5,867 nt of DNA from Candidatus Dojkabacteria bacterium (GTDB lineage Bacteria; Patescibacteriota; Dojkabacteria; SC72). The stretch lies in assembly GCA_011620305.1 (NCBI GenBank), contig WOZL01000042.1, positions 1 through 5,867 of the forward strand, written 5' to 3'. The position numbers and the translations under genes are program-made. Of this stretch, positions 1-5,867 are shown piece after piece. Numbering within the stretch: position 1 is the first letter of the stretch; every line of letters begins with the position of its first letter. The notes beneath the pieces were generated by a model, which saw nothing but the letters and a program-made list of their open reading frames with translations, searched no databases and was not told the origin of the DNA.

Positions 1-2831
1 TTTTAGAAGGACTAGAGGCAGTAAGAAAAAGACCAGCAATGTATATCGGTTCTACTGGTAAAATGGGCTTACATCATATATTTACTGAGATTTTAGATAA
101 CTCAGTAGATGAGGCTATAGCAGGCTTCTGTGATCATATCTGGGTAACATTAAACAAAGATGGCTCTTGTACTGTACGAGACAATGGTAGAGGCATCCCA
201 ATTGAAGAACACTCCCAAACCAAGGTATCTACTCTAGAGACAGTAATGACTAACTTACATGCTGGTGGTAAATTTGACCAAGGTGCATACAAAGTCTCTG
301 GTGGACTTCACGGTGTAGGTATGAAATGTACTAACGCTCTCTCTGAGAGTATGGAAACTATAGTCTGGAAAGATGGAGGAGAGTATAAACAGGAATACAA
401 AAGAGGTATACCTCAATATCCTGTTAAAAAGATAGGGGATAGTAAGCAGACTGGAACTCAACACACATTTTTACCCGATGATGAGATTTTTGAAACAACT
501 GAATGGGATTTTAAGGAGATTTTAAGTAAGTGCAGACAACATGCATACTTAACTGCTGGACTTTGGTTTACTATAACCGATGAAAGGGTAGGAGAGGGTG
601 AGAAACCTAAGATTTTTGAACTGTATTTTGAAGATGGTATTAAATCTTACGTTCAGTTCTTAAATCTTGATGAGAAGATATTAGGAGAAGAACCATTTTA
701 CATGAACAAAGAGGATGATGATGTATGGGTAGAGGTAGCTATACAATATACTGACAGTATGGACGAGACAGTTATGTGCTATACCAACAACATTATCAAC
801 CCAGAGGGTGGTACACATCTAGCTGGTTTTAGAATGGCTCTTACTGGTGCAGTCAATACATACGCACAAGAGAATGATATGCTTAAAGGTGTAAAAGGTA
901 CTTTGAGTGGTGAAGACGTAAGAGAGGGCTTAACTGCAATTGTTTCTGTTAAGGTAACAGATCCTCAATTTGAAGGACAGACTAAGATTAAGCTAAATAA
1001 TAGAGAGGTTAGAGGTATTGTAACTAGTTTACTTAGAGAAGAGTTACTTACGTATTTCAATGAGAACCCTGGAATCGCTAAAGAGATTATAGGCAAATCT
1101 GTACTTGCTCATAGAGCCAAGGTAGCAGCAAAAGCTGCAAGAGATGCAGTTGTTAGAAAGAGTGCTTTAGAGAATTCTACATTACCTGGTAAATTAGCTG
1201 ACTGTATTAGTAATGATCCAGCAGAGTGTGAGCTATACGTAGTAGAGGGAGACTCTGCTGGTGGCTGTTTCTCTGGTGATACTAAGGTGGCTTTAGTAGA
1301 TGGGAGATCCCTAAGTTTCGTTGATTTAATAGAGGAACAAAAGAAGGGAATAAAGAACTTCTGCTATACAATAGGAAAAGGAGGCAGGATTGAAATAGGC
1401 GAGATTCAGAATGTAAGAAGAACAAAAAAGAATGCAACCGTTGTTAAAGTGTCTTTAGATAACGGAGAAGAGATTAGATGTACTCCAAATCATAAGTTTA
1501 TGTTAAGAAATGGAGATTATAAAGAAGCAAGGGATTTAGAAATATCAGATTCTTTAATGCCTCTCTACAGAAAATTGTCTGCAAAAAATAAGAGAATTAC
1601 TATTGAGGGATACGAACAAGTATTGAATCCTTCTACTTCTAGATGGATGTTTACCCACATACTATCTGACAAATACAATTTAGAAAATAATAAGTATTCT
1701 GAAAACGAGGGTACACACCGACATCATGTTGACTTTAACAAATTAAATAATAATCCAAATAACATAACAAGACTGTCAAAGGAGACACATTTAAAGGTAC
1801 ACCAGAAACATGCAAAGAAAACCTTGCATAAAGAAGAAGTTCTTGAGTGGAGAGCCAATAAGACAAAAGATCAGTGGACAGAAGAATTTAGAAGAAAAAG
1901 GGAAGAGTCGTACAATAAAACCTATTTAGAGAAAGGTTTGCAAACTATGAAAAATCTTTATGAAAAATATGGTGAAATAACCGAAGATTTATATGACGAT
2001 GTAAGAAAAACAACAAATGATAAATCTCTAATTAAAATGTCTACGATATGTAAGAGATTTTTTAATGGAGATGAGAACCAACTATTTGAGGCCGCCAAAA
2101 ACTATAATCATAAAATAAAATCTGTAGAATTCCTTGAGGAGAAGATAGATGTATACGACCTAGAAGTTCCTAAAACACATAATTTTGCTTTAGCGGGTGG
2201 CGTGTTTGTACATAACAGTGCCAAACAGGGTAGAGATAGACACACACAGGCTGTATTACCTCTACGAGGTAAAATTATTAACACTCATAAATATAGGGTA
2301 GATAGGGTGTTAAATAATAAGGAATTTAATGATATCACTACTGCTTTAGGTGTTGGAATAGGGGATTCTTTAGATATTAAGAAGTTGAGATATCATAAGA
2401 TTGTAATAATGAGTGATGCTGATGTTGATGGACTACATATTACAACTCTAGTACTTACACTACTCTTTAGATTTTTTAGACCTTTAATAGAAGAGGGCTA
2501 CGTATATGTAGCACAACCTCCACTATTTAAAGTGGAGATTGGTAAACAACGATACTACTTTATCAATGACAAAGAGAAAGATACATTCGTTAAAAAAGCA
2601 AAAAGCTCTGGTAAGAATCCAGTAGTTAATAGATTTAAAGGACTAGGAGAAATGGATCCAGAACAGCTTTGGGATACAACCATGAGTCCAGAGAATAGAG
2701 TCCTTAAGAGAGTGAAAATAGACGATGCTCAAGAAGCAGAACATGTATTTGAGATGTTAATGGGTAGTGAAGTACCACCAAGAAGACGCTTTATCCAAAA
2801 ACACGCTAATCAAGCTATATTAGATGTTTAA
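1..2831 (+). CDS. gyrB: DNA gyrase subunit B, 5'-partial, interrupted by an intein
   Basis: ATPase subunit of gyrase, a cytoplasmic A2B2 type II topoisomerase that introduces negative supercoils. The first complete codon is at base 3 and reads LEGLEAVRKRPAMYIGSTG, the conserved GyrB N-terminus, so the ATG at 39 is internal and about 12 codons lie upstream of the window. Numbering from that ATG: the GHKL N-box has Glu17, Asn21 and Asp24, DNGRGIP starts at 48, and GGLHGVG spans 88-94. The transducer QTK loop has Gln314 and Lys316. Toprim EGDSAGG has Glu403, and DADVDG has Asp793, Asp795 and Asp797. The C-terminal NRFKGLGEMDPEQLW and PRRRFI motifs are intact. Without the 317-residue intein the host protein is about 635 residues, the size of compact GyrB proteins lacking the large E. 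coli-type Toprim insert. The G-box continuation MKCTNAL is unusual beside the more common ASVVNAL. The GyrA box and neighbouring gene favour gyrase over topoisomerase IV (ParE). Confidence 0.97.
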   Translation, partial: LEGLEAVRKRPAMYIGSTGKMGLHHIFTEILDNSVDEAIAGFCDHIWVTLNKDGSCTVRDNGRGIPIEEHSQTKVSTLETVMTNLHAGGKFDQGAYKVSGGLHGVGMKCTNALSESMETIVWKDGGEYKQEYKRGIPQYPVKKIGDSKQTGTQHTFLPDDEIFETTEWDFKEILSKCRQHAYLTAGLWFTITDERVGEGEKPKIFELYFEDGIKSYVQFLNLDEKILGEEPFYMNKEDDDVWVEVAIQYTDSMDETVMCYTNNIINPEGGTHLAGFRMALTGAVNTYAQENDMLKGVKGTLSGEDVREGLTAIVSVKVTDPQFEGQTKIKLNNREVRGIVTSLLREELLTYFNENPGIAKEIIGKSVLAHRAKVAAKAARDAVVRKSALENSTLPGKLADCISNDPAECELYVVEGDSAGGCFSGDTKVALVDGRSLSFVDLIEEQKKGIKNFCYTIGKGGRIEIGEIQNVRRTKKNATVVKVSLDNGEEIRCTPNHKFMLRNGDYKEARDLEISDSLMPLYRKLSAKNKRITIEGYEQVLNPSTSRWMFTHILSDKYNLENNKYSENEGTHRHHVDFNKLNNNPNNITRLSKETHLKVHQKHAKKTLHKEEVLEWRANKTKDQWTEEFRRKREESYNKTYLEKGLQTMKNLYEKYGEITEDLYDDVRKTTNDKSLIKMSTICKRFFNGDENQLFEAAKNYNHKIKSVEFLEEKIDVYDLEVPKTHNFALAGGVFVHNSAKQGRDRHTQAVLPLRGKIINTHKYRVDRVLNNKEFNDITTALGVGIGDSLDIKKLRYHKIVIMSDADVDGLHITTLVLTLLFRFFRPLIEEGYVYVAQPPLFKVEIGKQRYYFINDKEKDTFVKKAKSSGKNPVVNRFKGLGEMDPEQLWDTTMSPENRVLKRVKIDDAQEAEHVFEMLMGSEVPPRRRFIQKHANQAILDV
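1266..2216 (+). mobile_element. GyrB intein (317 aa) with HNH homing endonuclease
   Basis: In-frame protein intron that should excise itself and join the GyrB halves. The boundaries are exact because uninterrupted GyrB reads EGDSAGGSAKQGR, and here a block of 951 bases separates GG from SAKQGR. Residue 1 is Cys in block A (CFSGDTKVAL). Block B has TPNH with Thr73 and His76. Block F (IDVYDLEVPKTHNFAL) has Asp298 and His305. Block G ends VFVHN with His316 and Asn317, followed by Ser as the +1 nucleophile. Every standard class 1 splicing residue is present, so splicing is expected. The N-terminal splicing part runs to about residue 110 and the C-terminal part resumes at NYNHK (279-283), with the endonuclease between. 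As remembered, both halves closely resemble the Synechocystis GyrB intein, which sits at the same site. The middle is more AT-rich than the flanking exteins. Confidence 0.96.
1716..1811 (+). other. HNH endonuclease motif inside the GyrB intein
   Basis: Intein residues 151-182 read HRHHVDFNKLNNNPNNI followed by TRLSKETHLKVHQKH. The paired histidines (153-154), the NNNPNNI turn and the downstream His175 and His179 fit the beta-beta-alpha-metal HNH fold seen in phage and intein homing nucleases. In such enzymes a first-strand His activates water, and the later residues help bind the metal. No LAGLIDADG motif is visible. The following stretch, about intein residues 183-278, is rich in charged helix-forming residues and may be a DNA-recognition extension, but I recognise no named domain in it. 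The expected role is cleavage of intein-free gyrB alleles at the Toprim codons, which starts homing. Activity cannot be told from sequence alone. Confidence 0.85.
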
Positions 2832-2840
2832 TAAAAGAAT

Positions 2841-5573
2841 ATGCCAGCAAAGATAAAAGATAAAAATCAAGATGAAAATACAGAGGCTCTAGAGGTAGAA
2901 ACCACCTATAAACCAGGAGAAATCTTTCCTCGAAGTATTGTAGATGAGATGAAGTCTAACTTCATAGATTACTCTATGTCCGTTATCGTCTCTCGTGCTC
3001 TTCCTGAGGTGAAAGATGGCCTTAAACCATCCCAAAGAAGAATACTAGTAGCTATGAATGACTTAGGTTTAAAGCCTAATGCTCATTTTAGGAAATCTGC
3101 TAAAATTGCTGGTGATACATCTGGTAACTATCACCCACACGGTGAGGGAGTAGTATATCCAACAATGGTTAAGCTTGCTCAACCATTCTCAATGAGATAT
3201 CCATTAGTACATGGTCAAGGTAACTTTGGTTCTATAGATGGAGATCCACCTGCAGCTATGCGTTACACTGAGGCTAAGCTCTCAAAGATTGCACCTGAAT
3301 TACTAGATGACTTAAATAAAGGTACTGTTACATATACTGTTAACTACGATGGTACTAGACTTGAACCAACAGTTTTACCTGCACTATTTCCAAACCTTCT
3401 AGCTAACGGTTCTCAAGGTATCGCAGTAGGTATGGCTACACAGATTCCACCTCACAACCTTACTGAGTTAATCGAAGCTCTACAAGAGATGGTTAATAGA
3501 GGGAATAAATGGGAAGGCAAAGCTATATACAACGAACTAAGAAAAACAAAGGAGCTCAAAGAGGTAACACCTCAAACTCTTAACTCTCATCCTGAGCACT
3601 ACCTAGAAAACTATGTAGATACCAATGATGTTGACTACATGGATGAAATTCATGCTATAGAATCCAAGATAAAAGAGGGTGAGGAGAGTATATATCCTAA
3701 ATTTAAGTCAGATATTACCCCTTCTGAATTAATTGAGATAATTCCTGGTCCTGATTTCCCAACAGGAGCTACAATATATGATCAAAAGGAGATTCTTAAT
3801 GCTTACGCTACTGGTAGAGGAAGAATTCTTCAAAGAGCAAAAGCAAGTATAGTAGAAGGTAAGAAAAGTAGATATCAAATAGTAGTAACTGAAATCCCTT
3901 ACCAAGTTAATAAAGCTCATATGATTGAGAAAATTGCTGATTTGGTTAAGGATAAGAAGATTGAAGGTATTGCAGATATTAGAGATGAGTCTAATAAAGA
4001 TGGTATTAGAGTAGTAATAATTCTAAAGAGAGATGCCCAACCTAAAGCTGTATTAAACAAGCTTTACAAATATACAGAGATGCAGAAAGCATTTAATGCT
4101 AATATGATCTCTTTGGTAGAAAATGAACCTAAGACTCTACCTCTTAAGAGGATGTTAGAACTATTCCTATCTTTTAGAATTACAGTAACAATTAGAAGGT
4201 ATGAATACGATCTCGCAGAGGCTAGATATAGAGGACACATTTTAGAAGGTTTGCTTAAAGCTTTAGATGTTCTAGATGAGATTATAGCAACTATTCGTAA
4301 ATCTAAGACCCAAGATAGTGCTAAAACCAACCTTATCGACAAATTCAAATTTACAGAGGTTCAAGCGCAAGCAATTTTAGATATGCAACTTAGAAGATTA
4401 GCTGCTCTAGAGAGGGTTAAGCTTCAGAATGAATTTAAGGATATCAAAAGTAAGATTGAGGAATATAATGACATATTAAGTAATGAGGACAACATATTAA
4501 AGGTTATTAGTAATGACTTACAGATGATTAAAGAGACATATGGTGATGAAAGAAGAACAAAGGTTGTAAAGGGTAAAGTAGGGGAGATAAGTGAAGAAGA
4601 TATGGTTGCGTCTGAGGAGACCTTAGTTACTATAACTAACTCTGGCTATATAAAGAGAGTAAACCCTGCGTCTTACAGAGCTCAAAAACGTGGTGGTAAA
4701 GGAGTAAATGGTGGTAATCAAAAAGAAGGAGATTTCGTAGAACACGCTATACTGTGTAACACTCTAGATGAACTCCTTCTCTTTACCAACAAAGGTAAAG
4801 TATACAACCTAAGAGTATTTGAAATACCTGAGTACAGTAGGACAGCTAAAGGTTTACCATTAGTTAACCTAATACAGCTTGAGCAGGATGAGACTATTAA
4901 TTCATTTGTGACTAAAGATCCCAAGGGTGGTGTAAGAGAGGGTAAGAAAGAGGAAGAGGCTAAGAGTAATAAGTACTTCACTATGGCTACTAAAAACGGA
5001 ATTATCAAAAAGACTGAAATAGGAGAGTATGAGAATATTAGAACTAACGGTCTCATTGCTATTAATCTAGAGAGTGGAGATGAGCTTACTTGGGTAAGAC
5101 CAACTACTGGAGAAGACGAAATTATTCTAATTACTGCTGAAGGTAAATCTATAAGATTTAGCGAAAAAGAGGTTAGACCAATGGGTAGAACTGCTAAGGG
5201 TGTAACTGCTATGAAATTTAAGACAGAGTCCGATTACATAGTTAGTATGGATGTAGTAAGGAATGACGAGTATAGATTGCTTACTGTGTCCGAAAGAGGA
5301 TACGCTAAAATGACCGAATTAGAGGAGTATAGTTCTCAAAGAAGAGCAGGTAGTGGTATATATACTTTCAATGTGACCGAAAAAACTGGCAATGTAGCCG
5401 CTGCTAGGATATTAGATAATCCAGATGAAACAGAGATTGTAGTTATTTCAGAGAAGTCTAAAGTAATTAGATCTAGCTTAAAGGCTGTCCCAACACAAGG
5501 TAGACAAACAAGTGGAGTAAAAATAATGAATCTTGATAAAGGAGACAAGGTAGCTACTGTGACATTGATGTAG
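2841..5573 (+). CDS. gyrA: DNA gyrase subunit A
   Basis: DNA-cleaving and wrapping subunit of gyrase, 910 residues, longer than the usual 800-875. The N-terminal domain carries [27 protein letters not shown] at about 43-69, the YHPHGE helix at 97-102, [11 protein letters not shown] at 125-135, and the catalytic AAMRYTE with Arg141 and Tyr142, matching E. coli Arg121 and Tyr122. [10 protein letters not shown] at 301-310 is preceded by an insertion of about 70 residues. A coiled-coil and dimer-gate region follows ([16 protein letters not shown] at 509-524). The C-terminal domain from about 584 shows six repeated blade units and a GyrA box (QKRGGKG, 615-621), which marks GyrA rather than ParC. 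There is no acidic C-terminal tail. The only reasonable ATG is at 2841, since the next in-frame one (Met37) would cut into the conserved core. The start lies 9 bases after the gyrB stop with no clear Shine-Dalgarno, suggesting translational coupling. Residues at the quinolone pocket are atypical. Confidence 0.97.
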   Translation: MPAKIKDKNQDENTEALEVETTYKPGEIFPRSIVDEMKSNFIDYSMSVIVSRALPEVKDGLKPSQRRILVAMNDLGLKPNAHFRKSAKIAGDTSGNYHPHGEGVVYPTMVKLAQPFSMRYPLVHGQGNFGSIDGDPPAAMRYTEAKLSKIAPELLDDLNKGTVTYTVNYDGTRLEPTVLPALFPNLLANGSQGIAVGMATQIPPHNLTELIEALQEMVNRGNKWEGKAIYNELRKTKELKEVTPQTLNSHPEHYLENYVDTNDVDYMDEIHAIESKIKEGEESIYPKFKSDITPSELIEIIPGPDFPTGATIYDQKEILNAYATGRGRILQRAKASIVEGKKSRYQIVVTEIPYQVNKAHMIEKIADLVKDKKIEGIADIRDESNKDGIRVVIILKRDAQPKAVLNKLYKYTEMQKAFNANMISLVENEPKTLPLKRMLELFLSFRITVTIRRYEYDLAEARYRGHILEGLLKALDVLDEIIATIRKSKTQDSAKTNLIDKFKFTEVQAQAILDMQLRRLAALERVKLQNEFKDIKSKIEEYNDILSNEDNILKVISNDLQMIKETYGDERRTKVVKGKVGEISEEDMVASEETLVTITNSGYIKRVNPASYRAQKRGGKGVNGGNQKEGDFVEHAILCNTLDELLLFTNKGKVYNLRVFEIPEYSRTAKGLPLVNLIQLEQDETINSFVTKDPKGGVREGKKEEEAKSNKYFTMATKNGIIKKTEIGEYENIRTNGLIAINLESGDELTWVRPTTGEDEIILITAEGKSIRFSEKEVRPMGRTAKGVTAMKFKTESDYIVSMDVVRNDEYRLLTVSERGYAKMTELEEYSSQRRAGSGIYTFNVTEKTGNVAAARILDNPDETEIVVISEKSKVIRSSLKAVPTQGRQTSGVKIMNLDKGDKVATVTLM
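3498..3707 (+). other. GyrA-internal insertion of about 70 residues
   Basis: Between [18 protein letters not shown] (ending at residue 220) and [18 protein letters not shown] (from 291), standard GyrA proteins have only a few linking residues. E. coli, as remembered, has 26 residues from NLTE to the IPGPDFPT motif, while this protein has about 95. The extra segment is strongly charged, rich in Glu, Lys, Asp and Tyr, and probably largely helical, with no recognised motif. It stays in frame and has neither intein block A nor a terminal HN, so it is a permanent part of the protein. It falls at the base of the tower region of the breakage-reunion domain. The edges are approximate. Confidence 0.7.
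4683..4703 (+). other. GyrA box (QKRGGKG)
   Basis: Codons 615-621 encode QKRGGKG, one conservative change from the classic QRRGGKG in the first blade of the GyrA pinwheel. In characterised gyrases this loop is required to wrap DNA and introduce negative supercoils, and ParC lacks it or has it degraded. Its presence, with five further blade repeats (SRTAKG, IRTNG, GRTAKG, RRAGSG and GRQTSG turns), supports a true supercoiling gyrase. Confidence 0.88.
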
Positions 5574-5757
5574 TTATCTCTCTATCTCTAGTCATATCAT
5601 CGTAATATCTATACAGATATCTTATTGCAGAGAGCATTTTCTCATAATCAAACTCCTTGCTCTTATCTATTCTAGATACTTCAGATTCAATTTCAATAAC
5701 TTTGTTTGATAGAGCCTCAATCTTACTTTCAATGTTTTGTATTTCATTATTTACCAT
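5554..5757 (-). CDS. Small coiled-coil protein, unrecognised
   Basis: Protein of 67 residues with no family I recognise. Residues 6-30 have hydrophobic residues at 6, 9, 13, 16, 20, 23, 27 and 30 (I, I, I, L, V, I, V, I), a perfect 3-4 heptad pattern with Glu, Lys and Ser between. This predicts a short parallel coiled coil or helical bundle. Residues 37-56 form an aromatic, basic helix ([11 protein letters not shown]), and the tail is polar. There is no signal peptide or membrane segment, so it is probably a cytoplasmic oligomer. The start is supported by AAGGA 8 bases upstream of the ATG. It points at gyrA, and its last 20 bases, including the TAG, lie inside the gyrA 3' end on the other strand. 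This is more likely a real gene than a shadow, because most of it lies outside gyrA and it has both a good ribosome binding site and regular heptads. Confidence 0.75.
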   Translation of the reverse strand: MVNNEIQNIESKIEALSNKVIEIESEVSRIDKSKEFDYEKMLSAIRYLYRYYDDMTRDREITTSMSQ

Positions 5758-5785
5758 ATATCTTTTCCTTACAATTTATATCTTT
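5757..5785. repeat. Short direct repeat flanking the small gene's ribosome binding site
   Basis: The 9-mer TATATCTTT occurs at 5757-5765 and again at 5777-5785 (AAAGATATA on the - strand), with starts 20 bases apart, about two helical turns. The two copies bracket the Shine-Dalgarno sequence and start codon. It could be a regulator site, or chance similarity in very AT-rich DNA. No well-spaced -35/-10 promoter pair is evident nearby. Confidence 0.3.
5766..5770 (-). promoter_or_regulatory. Shine-Dalgarno site of the small coiled-coil gene
   Basis: On the - strand the sequence AAGGA (extended AAGGAAAA) ends 8 bases before the ATG at 5757, a near-ideal position. It fixes the start of the small gene. 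gyrA, by contrast, has no comparable site. Confidence 0.75.
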
Positions 5786-5792
5786 ATATATT

Positions 5793-5867
5793 CTAAAACA
5801 TGTAAAAATATATTTCCTGACTTAGTAAATAGTAAGTAAGGCTTCTATAATTTCGACTATCTAATAT
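5793..5867 (-). CDS. Possible C-terminal tail of another - strand gene (partial)
   Basis: Read on the - strand from the window edge, one frame stays open for 24 codons (ILDSRNYRSL at the start, YFYMF at the end) before TAG at 5795-5793. The other two frames stop within the first three codons. If real, it would be the end of a gene lying 35 bases upstream of the small coiled-coil gene and sharing its transcript, which would also explain why no promoter is evident in between. An open frame of this length arises by chance fairly often, so this is only a possibility. Confidence 0.2.
   Translation of the reverse strand: MLDSRNYRSLTYYLLSQEIYFYMF

Noticed and set aside
39..41. ATG at 39 as the gyrB start codon
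   Set aside because: The frame stays open to the window edge and encodes the conserved LEGLEAVRKRPA before it, so the gene begins upstream of the window.
3498..3707. GyrA insertion as a second intein
   Set aside because: It has no Cys/Ser-led block A, no TxxH block B and no terminal His-Asn, and at about 70 residues it is too short for a splicing domain.
4718..5056. - strand frame of 112 codons inside gyrA
   Set aside because: It lies wholly inside gyrA on the opposite strand. Its Leu/Ser-rich product is what reversed gyrA codons give. The other internal - strand frames (255-464, 3729-3920, 4064-4348, 5336-5548) fail for the same reason.
5600..5622. Hairpin ATATC-TATACA-GATAT as a gyrA terminator
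   Set aside because: The stem is only 5 AT-rich pairs with no T-run, and it lies within the convergent coding sequence.
5771..5787. T4-type late promoter (TATAAAT-like) ahead of the small gene
   Set aside because: GATATAAATTG on the - strand resembles it, but a start site a few bases downstream would fall on or inside the Shine-Dalgarno, and no matching -35 lies at normal spacing.
5657..5839. + strand frame opposite the small coiled-coil gene
   Set aside because: It begins at a TTG with no ribosome binding site, is mostly antisense to a better-supported gene, and encodes a Phe/Ile/Leu-rich low-complexity product typical of a shadow frame.
5820..5840. Imperfect palindrome ACTTAGTAAATAGTAAGT as an operator
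   Set aside because: The arms pair over 5 bases with an internal G-G mismatch, which is no more than expected in AT-rich DNA.

Overview
The window holds a tightly packed DNA gyrase operon on the + strand: gyrB, missing its first roughly 12 codons at the window edge, followed after 9 bases by a complete gyrA. A small, unrecognised coiled-coil gene lies on the - strand and converges on gyrA, overlapping its last 20 bases. The DNA is AT-rich, arginine is mostly AGA, and both long frames read through in the standard bacterial code. The source is either a low-GC bacterium or a large mobile replicon (phage or plasmid) carrying its own gyrase; the window alone does not decide. From memory, some GyrA and GyrB motifs (Gyr[18 protein letters not shown] and VVYPT, GyrB GVGMKCTNAL) look more like gyrases of Planctomycetes and related phyla than like E. 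coli or Bacillus. That is a recollection, not a search result.

Region by region. Bases 1-1265 encode the GyrB GHKL ATPase and transducer domains and the start of the Toprim domain. Bases 1266-2216 are an in-frame 317-residue intein. It interrupts the Toprim motif EGDSAGG|SAKQGR and carries an HNH homing endonuclease between its two splicing halves. Bases 2217-2831 complete the Toprim domain and the GyrB C-terminus. Bases 2841-5573 encode a 910-residue GyrA with the breakage-reunion domain, an insertion of about 70 residues, a GyrA box and a six-blade C-terminal pinwheel. Bases 5554-5757 (-) encode a 67-residue protein with a regular heptad pattern and a good Shine-Dalgarno sequence. The last 110 bases hold that ribosome binding site, a short direct repeat, and possibly the tail of another - strand gene.

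How it works together. GyrB supplies ATP hydrolysis and the metal-binding Toprim site, and GyrA supplies the DNA-cleaving tyrosine and wraps DNA. As A2B2 they introduce negative supercoils. The intein must splice out of GyrB before the Toprim fold, and so gyrase, can form. All residues needed for splicing are present, so the operon looks functional. The most noteworthy items are the HNH intein at the Toprim site, the unusual quinolone-pocket residues and internal insertion in GyrA, and the unidentified convergent small gene.
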